Assembly: GCA_003254925.1 (NCBI GenBank)
Contig: QANZ01053186.1
Coordinates: 297,353-361,352 of the forward strand
Reading direction: 5' to 3'
Length of the DNA stretch: 64,000 bases
DNA from: Chamaecrista fasciculata
Lineage: Eukaryota > Streptophyta > Magnoliopsida > Fabales > Fabaceae
Shown: piece by piece, positions 11,786 to 23,333 of the stretch
Position numbering within the stretch: the stretch's first letter is position 1
Layout of the letters: the number at the start of each line of letters is the position of its first letter
Notes under the pieces: model-generated
What the model was told of the DNA's origin: nothing
Seen by the model: the letters and a program-made list of their open reading frames with translations, nothing else
Database searches by the model: none
Position numbers and translations under genes: made by a program

Positions 11786-13075
11786 CGCAAGAATGTAATA
11801 TGAATCCCTCTTAATATATATATATATATATATTTAATTCATTTGGTTTTTTTTGTTGCTCTCGATTTTTGTTGTGACTAATTTGAATTTGATATATATG
11901 ACACATTTGATTAAAGTAAAAAAAATTTTAACGGAAATATTTGCATTTACGAAGTCTCAAAACCTGAAACCTCATTTAATAAAAATACCATATGGCCGGT
12001 ATGCTAACTACATAGACCAACCCGCATTGGTACTGTATATATATTTTTTTATTGTCCACTTGATATCTAAAATTTTGCCTTGATTATTCCATATTCGACT
12101 TGGGGTGGGGCCCACACACATCTGGCTATGATAGAAGAGTATCCCAACAAAAATATCGCATTCCCAAGATTTCAAATCCATAAGTTTAACTTTTTTTGTT
12201 GTTTCCCACCTGGTATTTGAGGGTTTGTCTCTCGACTAATTTGAATTGACTCGTATCGCATACTTAGCTATAGTGAGAGAGTATTCTAATAGAAGTTATT
12301 TACTTTTTATACTTGATTTGATCTCGTTTGTTGATGATCCAAAGTATTCATCAAAAGGAACATGTAACTCTGAATTCATCGCATTCAAACTTCAAATGAG
12401 AAAAATATGACTATATTATTTAGTATTTCTAAGACCAATTTAAAAAATTATAAAAACATGTAGATCAATTTAAAACAAATGAAACATAAGGAATCAATTT
12501 GAAATCCACCACATACATATACATAAGTGCAAACCAATTTGAGGTTTTGGCCTATACATATACATATACATAGGCAAGAATGTAATATGAATCCCTCTTA
12601 ATATATATATATATATATTTACTTCATTTGGTTTTTTTGTTGCTCTAGATTTTTGTTGTGACTAATTTGAATTTGATATATATGACATATTTGATTAAAG
12701 TAATAAAATTTCTAATGAAAATATTTGCATTTACGAAGTCTCAAAATCTGAAACCTCATTTAATAAAAATACCATATGGCCAGTATTCTAACTACATAGA
12801 CCAACCTGCATCGGTATTGTATATATATATTTTTATTGTCCCCTCGATATCTAAAATTTTGCCTTGATTATTCCATATTCGACTTGGGGTGGGGCCCGCG
12901 CACATCTGGCTATGATAGAAGAGTACGCCAACAAAAATAATTGCATTCCCAAGATTTCAAATCCATAAGTTTAACTTTTTTTTTGTTGTTTCCCACACCT
13001 AGTATCCGAGGGTTTGTCTCTCGACTATAGTGGGAGAGTATTCCAATAGGAGTAATTGCATTCTTAAGGCCTCAA
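11078..13075. repeat. Tandem repeat of a roughly 800-bp unit, about 2.5 copies
   Basis: The anchor ATTTGAATTTGATATATATG occurs at 11078, 11881 and 12665, giving periods of 803 and 784 bp. Units A and B are full-length. Unit C ends near 13075. A partial earlier copy of the unit's second half lies at about 9976-10275. Each full unit contains the right half of the GGCCAAAACCTC MITE, a (TA)n run and a GGGGTGGGGCCC block. Each also carries an open frame of 66-76 codons sharing the text FAFTKSQNLKPHLIK. I see no evidence that the frame is a gene; it may simply be preserved by recent duplication. Confidence 0.85.
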
Positions 13076-13692
13076 ACTCGAAATCTTACTTAAACGATAT
13101 CAAGTGTAGTATTAAGAGAGAAAGAAGTGTAGTACTAAGAGAGAAAGAAGTGAACCCTTAAAGTGGTTTATTCTTAAGGTCTCTCGACTATAGTGTACTA
13201 TAAGTGTAATACTAAGAGAGAAAGAAGTGAACCCTTAAAAATCAAGAAAAAGTATGTGTGAAACTCACGTATTTGACTTTCTCTTTTAGCATTACACCTA
13301 ATATACTATTGAAGATCCAAATTAGTGGTTTATTACTTACATTAACTCCTTGTTAGTAGATATAACTGATTTGAGAGTAGAGAGACCCATGGAGTGCCAT
13401 GTTTAATTTTATAAATTAATAGTACTATAATTAAGTGAACTAATAATGTCCCTCTCTAAACATTATAAACCGCCATCTCTCACTCTCTCTCTCTTCAGTC
13501 GTCACCTTTGTTGTAAATTTGTAATTAGCCTGACGCAGACAAAACGCCTCCCCCTACATTTCTTACCTTTTCTCCTTATTTTGCTCTCTCTTGGCCGCCT
13601 AAGCTCTCGGTCCAGTTGCTTTTCTCTCTGTCTAGCCACCATCTTCAAATCGATCTTGTGATTCGGAGAGAGAGAGAGAGAAAGAGAGAAAG
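13076..13692 (+). promoter_or_regulatory. Upstream region and GA-rich leader of the MADS-box gene
   Basis: Contains short tandem copies of CTAAGAGAGAAAGAAGTG (13110-13230), then CT-rich DNA and a GAGAGAGAGAGA tract ending at the ATG (about 13664-13692). CT/GA-rich leaders are common in plant 5' UTRs. No clear TATA box could be fixed. The open frame at 13446-13661 has no family signature and is probably UTR or flank. Confidence 0.5.
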
Positions 13693-16670
13693 ATGGGAAG
13701 AGTGAAGCTTCAGATCAAGAAGATCGAAAACGTAACCAACAGACAGGTCACTTTCTCCAAGAGAAGGAATGGCCTCATCAAGAAAGCTTATGAACTCTCT
13801 GTTCTCTGCGACGTTGATGTCGCTCTTATCATGTTTTCCCCCTCTGGCAGACCCAGCATCTTCTCTGGAACCAAAAGGTATTCACCAATATTCTTTTTTT
13901 TAAGAATAGATATATTCTCGGTCAATAACTAGAGATTAATTCTTATTATTCTTCATTTTTTTTTGTGTATTTTAATATGTGTAGCATCGAGGAAATTCTC
14001 CAGCGATATCTCAACCTTTCTGACCACGATCGAGGGAGGTATAGCTGAGTACGCTGTTTTCTATGTGTAATATTATTTTTTTCATCCTATTTATTAACAT
14101 ATGCCTTGCTTTCCTTCCTTTGCTTCATGGTACGGTGCATTTTCGAAGGTTGAACAATCAAGAGGTATTTTACCCAATTAATTTCTATGATCACATGTTG
14201 TTCACGAACCCATTTGTTTTTTGGGGTTACTGATGATCCTATGTGTTTATCTATCTGCAGCATATTCAAAGAATTCTCAGTCAGTCGAAAGTTGAAACCG
14301 AAGAATTATACCAAGCTTCTAGGTATACCTTGAATATATATATATATATACTAATTAATCATCCATTCCAAGTAAAGTCAATTATATTAATTGGTTAATT
14401 ATGGGTAACAACTACTGTGGATGTGTGTATGACTCGTTTTCTAAAACTACGTTGCGAGGAAGCCCAATGACTGCAGACTCCCAGCTTGAGGTATATTTTC
14501 TTTCCAGATTTATGTCTCGTCTACATAGTAGATATAGTTTTATTGCCAAGTCTAGTATACTAATTAGTTGTGTGAAAATCAAACTTGAATCAGAATATTA
14601 AAAAGGAGTTTTTTCTGTGCAAGTCTCAATTGAAAGAAATGGAGAAGAGGCTAAGGTATGTATATTTATTTCATCTTCTCTTGTTGATTATCGTCAATTG
14701 GATTGGATCAACCTTAATTGACCGGGTGACACACAAATTAATTTGTAGGTTATTCGAAGGAGACGCTTCTGAAATCACCACACTGCGCGAGGCTGAATTT
14801 CGTGAACAAACCCTTGTGGAAACTCTCAAACAAGTCCAGCTCCGAAAAGTATGGTTTCTGCTTGCTTGTGTTATATATTAATGTTCACGAAAGCTTACCA
14901 GAACCAAAAAATTGTTTGATATATATATGCATAACAGCGATTCCTGGAGCAGGAAGAGTATATTTCTAATGCATCTTCACATGTACAGGTAATTATTAAT
15001 ACTAATTAACCTTCCCCTTAGCTTTCCTTAATTTCTGATCATGTAAAAAAGTATTGTGTGTCTAATATGATGGATTATATTATATATAGGTAAATCTTGC
15101 GAATCCCATAGATGTGAATGGAATTGGTGGCGGAAGCTCGAAGAATAATTTAGGGGACCAATGGGTTCCACAGAGTCATTTCCTGAACTTTGCGGACGCC
15201 AATACCTTTCTTCCTCTCACTCTCACACAGAGGTAATTAAGCAATTAATAGTCATATATATATGATTGAAATGTATGTGTTGTTTGTTTAATTAATTTGC
15301 ACTTCTTAATTATTAGGGATCAACAATCACAGAATGTGGTTGATATGTTATCGCCAACTTCAATACTGATGCATGCCCAAACCATGGATAATAATGGGGA
15401 TGGTCAGAGTCACTTGAGTCCCACTGATGGGTTAAATCAGGATGATTTTGGACATGTTATTGACATCAACTCTTCCCCATGGCCACAACTCCACCACCCT
15501 CCAACTTCAGGTATTCTATCAACGTAACATTATATTCATCCAATTATTTAACGCTTTTTTTATTTATACAAACGAGACAAACGAATATTCTCCAGTACTG
15601 TTGGGCCCTCAAATGTGTCAAACAGTTTACGTTTTGAAACTGTGAAATGCCCAAACTAAGTTATGTCTATAAATACTTTATTCGCGTTTCTCGCGCCCCT
15701 TGCTTTTAAATCCGTTACTTACATCATTCATTCATCAATCTAGTGTACAAGACCTGACCCGGGTGTTTGGGTCGGAGTTTATCTTTTTAAAATTTAGCCC
15801 AACTTAGAGTATACTCATTTTTTTTTTAAAAATGTATATATTTTTTATTATATATATTTATATTTCTTATTATTAAATATTTTTTTTAATCTTAGAAAAT
15901 ATGTATGTATTATTGTTTTTATCAAATTTATATTAAAAAACATAAAATATATACTTAATCACAATTAAATTAATATATTTTAACGAAGAAATTAATTTAA
16001 ATGTGTTTATTACTAAAAAAATATCAGTAAATTGATCTATAATTAATTTTTAATCAATTTATATAAGTTAAAAAATATATAATATAAATAAATAATTCAA
16101 ATAAAAAAAATGGCCCGGCCAAAACCCGGCCTGTGTACACTCTTACATCAGTCTATTTGTTCATTTGGAATATATATATATTTTAATTCTTGATAATTAG
16201 AGTGACTTCTAAATTAATTATTTGAAAACAATTATTGTTAAATTATTCTCTCAAATATGAAATTCATTTTAATGACACCCTTATACTTAAATTTTATCTA
16301 TATTAACATAATTGTTCATTTAAGAGAATATTAACTTGATAACTTTTTACTTACATAGAAATTTGACTGTTGGAGTATGAAAGTAATATTATATTATTTT
16401 AGTGACTGAATTAAATGTTACTATTTTTCAAGAACTAAAATATAATCCATATTTTCCTTAATTAGTTGAATGATTTAGATAGAGCTATGAAAATAAAAAG
16501 TGTATATATCTTATATTATATGGCTCCACCCCTTTCTGGTCGTCCTTCTTTTTCTATAATGTGGGAATTTATTTTTTTGGCCAAAACCTCACTTGGATCC
16601 ATAATATTTATTATCAATTTCATTTTGATCCCTAATATTTGCGTGCCCGTTAGGACACGCAAAGCCCCTA

Positions 16671-16704
<34 letters not shown>

Positions 16705-17638
16705 GGCAAAAACACTATTTTGATTTTCAAATTTTACATCAACTTTTAATTTCATTTTCAAAAATTTTTATTGTCAATTTTGATCTATAAATTTTACATT
16801 TTAATCAATTTAATCATATGTTCTAACTCCATTCAATGAACGAATGACAAACTTCACATGATTTTCAATTTAAGTCCGAATTTAATTTTCGTTAACAATT
16901 TTACATTAAATGTCATAACTCATAAGTCACATATTTGTCATTCATTGGATAAAAATAAATTTGATTAATATGTAAACCCTTATAAATAAAATAAATAATA
17001 ACTATATTTTGAGGACAAAATTAAAAAATAATGTAAAGTTTAGAGACAAAAATATTTTTTTTTCATATATATATATATATCTTATATTATATGGCTCCAC
17101 CCCTTTCTGGTAGTCCACATTTTAAAACTACAGTACAAAATTAATAATAAGAGAAAAATTATTATTTGATCCCTTCTTTTTTACTGAGTTAACAATTTAG
17201 TCCCTCATTTATTTTACATACATATAACGGACACGCAAAGCCTCTAGTATATATATATGGCTCCACCCCTTTCTGGTCGTCCATGTTTAAAACTATAGTC
17301 TATGAAATTAAAAATAAGAGAAAATTTATTATTTAGTCTCTCTTTCTTTACTAAGTTAACAATTTAGTCCCTTATTTATTTTACATACATATTTGCGTGC
17401 CCGTTAGGGCACGCAAAGCCCCTATTATATATATATTCATATTATTTGTGGAGGCGGTTTTGGAGTGGTGTGCATTGACGATTAGATATATATGTTGTTG
17501 GCAGGGAATGGATGTTTTCCAGGTGCAGAGACGGGTGATGGACAATTACAACTATGTGAACTGTATTTCTCTCATTATAATTACCCTAATTCAAACATGT
17601 TATTATTGCCCGATCACCCTCATCAACGTCAGACATGA
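13693..17638 (+). CDS. AGL104: MIKC*-type MADS-box transcription factor (AGL66/AGL104-like), 11 exons, 332 aa
   Basis: Exons: 13693-13877, 13985-14038, 14149-14164, 14261-14322, 14463-14490, 14624-14655, 14749-14848, 14938-14988, 15090-15232, 15317-15510, 17505-17638. They sum to 999 nt with no frame break and end at TGA 17636-17638. The MADS domain (residues 1-60) starts [20 protein letters not shown] and includes [20 protein letters not shown]. It is followed by [11 protein letters not shown], typical of the AGL66/104 group, then a helical Leu- and Glu-rich K-like region split over very small exons. In Arabidopsis this group acts in pollen maturation as nuclear heterodimers. Exon 3 is only 16 nt. 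The last intron (15511-17504) is swollen by transposons. The family is certain; assignment to AGL104 rather than AGL66 is not. Confidence 0.88.
15742..16141. mobile_element. MITE-like element in MADS intron 10 (AGTGTACA ends)
   Basis: AGTGTACAAGACCTGACCC on the left and GGCCTGTGTACACT on the right form inverted ends, with CGGGT-type subterminal blocks on both sides and an AT-rich core. No clear target duplication, so the class is uncertain (hAT-like by appearance). Confidence 0.5.
16509..16671 (+). mobile_element. Short Helitron-like element, copy 1 (163 bp)
   Basis: Begins TCTTATATTATATGGCTCCA after an A and ends CTAG before a T, the A|TC...CTRR|T insertion signature of Helitrons. A terminal hairpin (GCGTGCC...GGACACGC, 16641-16660) lies 11 bp before the end. 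Non-autonomous; no Rep/helicase sequence. Confidence 0.75.
16672..17079. repeat. TA microsatellite and AT-rich filler between Helitron copies
   Basis: A (TA)n run at about 16673-16701, then blocks such as TTCAAATTTTACATC and AATGTAAAGTTTAGAGAC that are loosely complementary, suggesting a degraded inverted-repeat element. Part of MADS intron 10. Confidence 0.45.
17080..17247 (+). mobile_element. Short Helitron-like element, copy 2 (168 bp)
   Basis: Same TCTTATATTATATGGCTCC start and CTAG|T end. The first arm of the terminal hairpin is eroded (ACGGACACGC remains). Directly followed by copy 3. Confidence 0.7.
17248..17425 (+). mobile_element. Short Helitron-like element, copy 3
   Basis: Shares GGCTCCACCCCTTTCTGG with copies 1 and 2 but has lost the TC start. 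It abuts copy 2. Its terminal hairpin (17395-17414) is perfect: 8-bp stem GCGTGCCC/GGGCACGC with a 4-base loop. The end reads CTAT instead of CTAG. Confidence 0.65.
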
Positions 17639-18689
17639 TCCATATATATCTGCTCTTTATATAAAACATGTATGCATGCATATGCGTGTATGTTTTTGCC
17701 TTTCAACTTAGAACTTAGAAGGCACTGCAAATCTTGAACATGTATTTGCATTTTCTTCACAGTCAGATGCACCTATATAATTAATTGCTTCTGATGTGCT
17801 TCTATATATATAATCTAGCTCTCTTGATTTTCATCGTTATGCAAATCTTTTTTTTTTTTGTTTATAGATGTTACAACCAAATCTTACGTTAATATATATA
17901 TATCTGATCTGACTCAGCCGTATAGTGTGCTGTTTGTTTTTAATGATAATTTTGACTTGGCAAAATTAAAATACACTGTTGTCAAGTTTTTATGGGCGCA
18001 ATCTTCAATTAATTAATACGACGCTTCTTATCTTTAATATTGTTTATCCATTTACCAATCCACAATTAATTCGATTTAGTTATTTGTATGTTTAAACCAT
18101 TATAACCAAGAACATGAATTTCACAACAAGCGTGTAGTGTAAAGAGAGAAATAAATCCTTAGAGAAAAAAAAATATCAATGAGATTCATATTTTGACACT
18201 TTTTTCTTTAATTGTTCATTTTTTTCTCACTTTACAGGATATCAAAATGCCATTAACCAAATCAAACAATTCAATTTTAAATTTAATATATTTTTAATCA
18301 AATCAAACAACTAATTGTTTGGTTTAGTCCAATTTTACTTTAGTTTGGTTTTAAACACACCTAATTGGCTAATTCTGCTTAATCTCCGATTCAAATATAT
18401 ATTTAAATAATGTTTCAAAATTTTAAATATTGTGAAATATTCTCTTTCGAAAACTTTTTCCCTATAGTAGTATGCAAAACACAAATTAAATATTAATTTA
18501 TTTGAACTAAGTTTATTTTTTTTTTCTAAAAGAACTAACGCCAAGTTTGTTTACGTTTTGATTATAATCTGTTCTGATTATAATCATAATAAACACGTTC
18601 GTTGAGGTTTTTTTTCCTGATCAAATTATAATCATGATTTTTTTTTATAATCAAACACACTCAATTACATTTATACCCCTATACATATA
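17639..18689. other. 3' flank of the MADS gene
   Basis: Non-coding. The first few hundred bases probably hold the 3' UTR. TATATATA runs occur at about 17800-17905. Near 18545-18660 a pair of ATTATAATC motifs in opposite orientation may be a decayed MITE. Confidence 0.4.
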
Positions 18690-18694
18690 CCTAC

Positions 18695-19296
18695 TGATAC
18701 ATCACTATTTGGGCGTACGCCTAAACGGCCCTCGCACCGGGCCTCTTCTCCCCTCCGCACCTTGCGAAGCGCCCTCGAGTCAGTCGGGCGCCCTAAACTC
18801 GCTTAGGGGCGCTCATGATCCATCCTGGGTCTTGGCGCCCGTCCCCCAAATGACCCGTGACCACCCACGATCACCCTGCTCCGCAATCCACGCTACGGGA
18901 GATCGTGGGCTACGAACTGACTCACCCACGATCTCCAGTTTCTAGGCGCCCGCCTACAGACGCAACACGCAATCACCCACGATTGCCTTGTCCCGCAAAT
19001 CTCGGTCTCCACCATCTTCGCTGGTGGAGATCGTGTCCAGAACGTGGTCCGCCCCGCACGCTGACCACCTCTCTCCTCCCTGCTCTATAAATAGAGCCCA
19101 CTTCACCAGTTCAAGGTTAGCTACTTCTTACACTCTAAAACTCTCTCACTCTCTGATTACTCTCTTACTAACTTGAGCGTCGGAGTACACTTCGCAGGGC
19201 CCCCCTGTGAAGCTTTTGCAGGTCTTTGCTCAAGTCTTGGCTCTCGCAGCCCTCTCCGGTGAACTAGGTAAGTGCCAGTCATTTTCCAGTTTATCA
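18695..19296 (+). mobile_element. Solo LTR of a retrotransposon, copy 2 (602 bp)
   Basis: Same family as 3490-4093: starts TGATACATCACTATTTGGGC and ends TTTATCA, with TATAAATA at 19086-19093 and the CTTGAGCGTC motif. The perfect 5-bp target duplication is CCTAC at 18690-18694 and 19297-19301. Open frames across it (for example 18634-18945) are chance frames in GC-rich LTR sequence. Confidence 0.9.
19086..19093 (+). promoter_or_regulatory. TATA box inside solo LTR copy 2
   Basis: TATAAATA at the position matching that in copy 1. Confidence 0.7.
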
Positions 19297-19301
19297 CCTA
19301 C

Positions 19302-20214
19302 AATTACCTATATTCTAATACAATCAATCACCATCACAAGGGCAAAAGAATCATTTCCCTCAATAATGGACCAGTTTATAATTAAATCAAATTTGTGTTG
19401 GCCTAAATTGTTATTTTGCCCCTTCCTTCTTCTCTTCCTTTTGTTCTCTCTCGTCTCTCTCTCTTCTCAAAAATCCAAACAGAGTGATCAATTCAAACCG
19501 AGTGTTCTCTCTTCCTTTTGTTCCCAAATCAAACAACACAGACACGAGATTCATCAATTCCTTTAAGCCCAAGTACATAACTAATTAACAATTCAATCAA
19601 CCATTTATTCTTCTTCTTTTTTTTTTTTTTTTTCTTAATCTCACCAACAGATTTATCTCAGGAGGAACAATTTCGGCGGACGCTAGATGAGAGAGAGAGA
19701 GAGAGACGGAGATGAGAGAGAGAGAGACAGAGATGAGAGAGAGAGACGAGAGAGAGAGAGAGAGAGAGAATCGAGAGAGAGAGGGTTTGCATTTGTGTGG
19801 AATGGGCCGTCGATTCTTTTTATATCCCGAGATTTGGTCCACCGATTTTTAAATTCGGTGGACCGAAATTATGGGTTAATATGAGTGTGGAAGAATTACT
19901 TCATGAATAGCGGACCGAAGATATAAAACGGTGGACCGAATGTCGCGATATCCAAATTACAATAGCTAAGCGGTGGACCATTTGGAACTCGATGGACCGA
20001 AATTGTGGGCTAATATGAGTGTGGAATAATTNAAATACTATTATTATTATTACTGTTTTGGTGGGAAATAAGTACTATTATTATTTTAGTATAAACATGA
20101 GGTATTTAGTTAATTTATAAATAATTGAGTTATTAATTATTACAAAAAAATATAAATAATTTTGTTAATTTAGTAGGACTAGGCGGTACTATTGCTTCAT
20201 TCATATTTCACGCA
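19302..20214. repeat. GA microsatellite and a duplicated 'GGACCGAAATT' block
   Basis: CT-rich DNA is followed by a T-run (19618-19633) and imperfect (GA)n at about 19687-19785. Then a block of about 40 bp, TGGACCGAAATTRTGGG..., occurs at 19857-19897 and again at 19990-20031 (spacing about 134 bp). An undetermined base (N) lies at 20032. Open frames in both directions across the GA tract are low-complexity artefacts. Confidence 0.6.
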
Positions 20215-20222
20215 GCGCCAAA
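20215..20222 (-). promoter_or_regulatory. Candidate E2F-binding site upstream of the first cyclin
   Basis: GCGCCAAA on the plus strand is TTTGGCGC on the minus strand, which fits the E2F consensus TTTSSCGC. It lies about 435 bp upstream of the cyclin ATG. Many plant S-phase cyclins are E2F-controlled. The site is seen; its function is inferred. Confidence 0.4.
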
Positions 20223-20657
20223 ACTAATATTGTTTTAATTTGTTTTTTGTGGGACTATTTTATAATTGGATAGCCGAGGCGCAAAAGGATCCCGCCACAC
20301 GAAAAACCAAATAATATTGAATAAGCTTAAGCAACCAACACAAAGTACATCTGAAAATTTTGATTTTTGAATGTAGCGGACATCGCCAAAACCAAACCCA
20401 AAAGCTAAAATTTTCGACCGATGCCAGTAGCGGCATTCATACACATTTCACATTTTCGTTTTCCCTTTCGTTTCAAAAATCACAAAAACCAGACATGGCG
20501 CGTTCACTTCTTCCTTGCTTCTCTCTCATTATTATATATTACTCATTTCCCTCCTTCCAATCTTCACCTCCAAATCTTCCATTCTTGCTTCTTCTTTCTT
20601 CCTCCCTCTCCTCTCCTCTGTACTCAAATCCAAAATCAGCACTACAGTCATTAGGAG

Positions 20658-22332
20658 ATGGAGACTCGCGCATCAAAGAGGAGGGCCGACGCCGCCTGCT
20701 TATCTCATACGCGATCCCCCAAAAGGAAGCGGGTGGTTTTGGGGGAACTTCCCCATTTATCGAATCTTACTCATCCTCAAACTTTCAATTCGGGATTGAA
20801 GCCGCATAAACTCAAGAATCGAAAGAATACGAGGGTGAAAAAGGCTGTGGATGATTCCAATGTCAAGGCACTTGAGGTCGATGTGAAATCAGTCGCCGAT
20901 TCCGATTTGGATGATCCACAAATTAGCGACCCTTATACTTCGGATATTTATACTTATTTGCGCAAAATGGAGGTAATTCTGATTTATGAAAGTAAGGTGC
21001 TGTTGCTATTGACTGGGTTATAATTGTTAGACACACATTACACTATTTTTAATCCATAACTCCGTGTTGATTAGATTCATTTGGTTCTCATTAGGCTCAT
21101 ATTTTTTTAGGGGGAATAATGAATGCTAAGTTGTTTTTGCGTTTCAATTTGAACCAATTCTGATATTTACTTGATCCTTAGATGGAGCCGAAGAGAAGAC
21201 CAGCATCTGACTATCTCGATAAAGTTCAGAAAGATGTTACTGCCAACATGAGGGGAATATTAGTTGATTGGTTAGTGGAAGTCGCAGAGGAATACAAGCT
21301 TCTCTCTGACACTCTTTACCTCTCTGTTTCCTACATTGATCGCTTCCTTTCTGCCAATCAAGTCAGCAAGCAGAAACTTCAGTTGTTGGGCATTTCATCC
21401 ATGTTCATTGCATCGTAAGACTTCAGTATCTGTCTATACTTCTGCAATTGCTATTCTGCCACTCTGCATATGAGCTTATATTTCCGGTTCTTTCTAATAT
21501 GTAGGAAGTATGAAGAAATTAGCCCTCCTCATGTGGAAGAATTCTGCTACATCACCGACAATACATACACCAAGGCAGAGGTTGTGGCAATGGAGGCTGC
21601 TATACTCAAGTCACTCAAATTTGAAATGGGCAATCCTACTGTAAAGACGTTTCTAAGGTAAGAATTTCCCTTGATCTGTTCTTAATTGTACTGTTGAAGG
21701 AACTGTTGAGATCCTGATTGAACAACATTGATCTAATGATTTGTGCATGTAATTTTTGGTGCAGGAGGTTTTGTGGTGCAGATTCTGAAAATCTGCAGCT
21801 TGAGTTTCTAGGCTGCTATCTTGCTGAGCTAAGCTTGCTGGACTATAACTGCATTAAATTCTTACCTTCTCTTATTGCTGCTTCAGTTGTATTTCTTGCT
21901 AGATTTATCATCTGGCCTAAGGTGCATCCATGGGTGAGCATTTGATCTTAAGCATAACAATGTAGCTTAGCTTTTAATAAATGAATCAACTTAAGATCTG
22001 TGTTATCAAGGCATTAATTGATTTGAACCCCATTGGGCATTGGCAGAATTCAGCCCTGGAAAAATGCTCGGGATATAAATCATCTGATTTGAAAGAATGC
22101 GTGCTAATCTTACTCGACTTGTATTTGGCAAAGAGAGGAGGATCTTTGCAAGCTATACGAGAGAAATACAAACAGCACAAGGTAATAATATCTTCCTTTC
22201 GTTGTATTACTTTGTTTTGACTAACTACAATGGTCAACTGAGTGAATTGTTTTTTTAAAATTTGAACAGTTTAAGTCTGTGGCAATGCTGCCTTCTCCTC
22301 CAGAGATACCAGCAGATTACTTTGAAAATTAG
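20658..22332 (+). CDS. CYCA3: A3-type cyclin, copy 1 (355 aa, 6 exons)
   Basis: Exons: 20658-20972, 21182-21414, 21505-21657, 21765-21933, 22047-22181, 22270-22332, totalling 1068 nt in one frame and ending in TAG. Cyclins bind and activate cyclin-dependent kinases; A3 types act at G1/S and S phase in the nucleus. The N-terminal [10 protein letters not shown] motif (about residues 22-31) is typical of plant A-type cyclins. The first cyclin box includes [33 protein letters not shown] and KYEEISPP. The second cyclin fold follows, with [14 protein letters not shown] and REKYKQHK near the C-terminus. The start is the first ATG in frame that yields this N-terminus. An overlapping 149-codon frame (20360-20809) is out of frame with the conserved motifs. 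Tandem paralogue of 28608-30892. Confidence 0.93.
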
Positions 22333-23333
22333 TGATGCACGTTGGATCAAGGTATAACATAATGAGGCCAATAACTGAATTTCGAAATGAATGTACAATG
22401 GCTTTCCCATGACGAACGTGGATGGAACTTGGCTCGTACAATGAAGGAGCTTCACTGCCATTCCTATACCGTGGTTGCAAAATTTCTTCTACCAATTACA
22501 GAACGCTGATTGGAAGCTGCGTCTTTGATGGTTTTTTCTTTTATTTAATTGTAAATCAAAACACTGCTGGCTGAATGCCACAAATTGACGTTTTATATAT
22601 CATGTTTAATCTCAGATATATTTCCTTGTATTAATTTTTATCCTTCCATAATAAACAGTCGTGAAACAAAATCAGGCATACAACTCTGGTGGGGTCTTTT
22701 AATGCAATGCAATTATTTTATCCTTCATGGCTTCATCAATTTTTTATACAGTTTTTTTTTCTGAAATTTTGGTTGATTTGCATTGGGAATGTGATAAATT
22801 AGGAAACCGGATCCCTTCATCAATTTCCTGTTGTAAGAGTTTTCGCCAATTTCACTCGTTTCCTTTTAAGTTCTCTCAACCAAATAGTGCCATATGTTTA
22901 TTTTTCTTCTTCCTTTCTTGCATATAATTAAGTCTGGTTATAGATAATTAAATAGTAAATACTATTCAGCATGAACTTATAACTCGATATCAGGATGATT
23001 ACTGTCACAATTTATGGTAAATACCTCATCATCTTTGTTGTCTTCTTCGTTGTTGTCCGCAGCGGTGCGTCACCATGCTTGAAAAGGACCTAGCAGAAAC
23101 TGAGTCGATGGTTTTGCTTACAAATGACTCATCACTGAGTGTAAAAGTGATAGTGAAGGAAGAGAGGAAGTTTGTGGGACAATCGGAGCAAGAGCGAGAT
23201 GATGAAGTTGAAGATGAAGAGGGGAGTCTGATGATGTATTCAAATGAAGTGTGGGTGTGGATGAGATTGGGGGTTAGGGTTTGAATGGATTCAGGGGAAG
23301 GTCGACAGTTTGATGATGTATTATTTTATTTTT
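22333..23333. other. 3' flank of cyclin copy 1
   Basis: Probably 3' UTR at the start. Later, a plus-strand frame at 23075-23284, rich in Glu and Val, has no family signature and is not supported as a gene. Confidence 0.4.

Noticed and set aside
15742..16141. Target-site duplication for the AGTGTACA element
   Set aside because: Flanking 8-mers do not match in any tested register, so no superfamily is claimed.
18634..18945. 103-codon open frame
   Set aside because: Lies across the solo LTR boundary; GC-rich LTR sequence often stays open by chance.
19597..19884. Arg/Glu-rich and Ser/Leu-rich frames on the two strands
   Set aside because: Direct translation of the GA microsatellite; low complexity.
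20032..20032. Undetermined base N
   Set aside because: A sequencing ambiguity in repetitive DNA, not a biological feature.
20360..20809. 149-codon frame overlapping the cyclin start
   Set aside because: In a different frame from the conserved cyclin N-terminus; mostly leader sequence.
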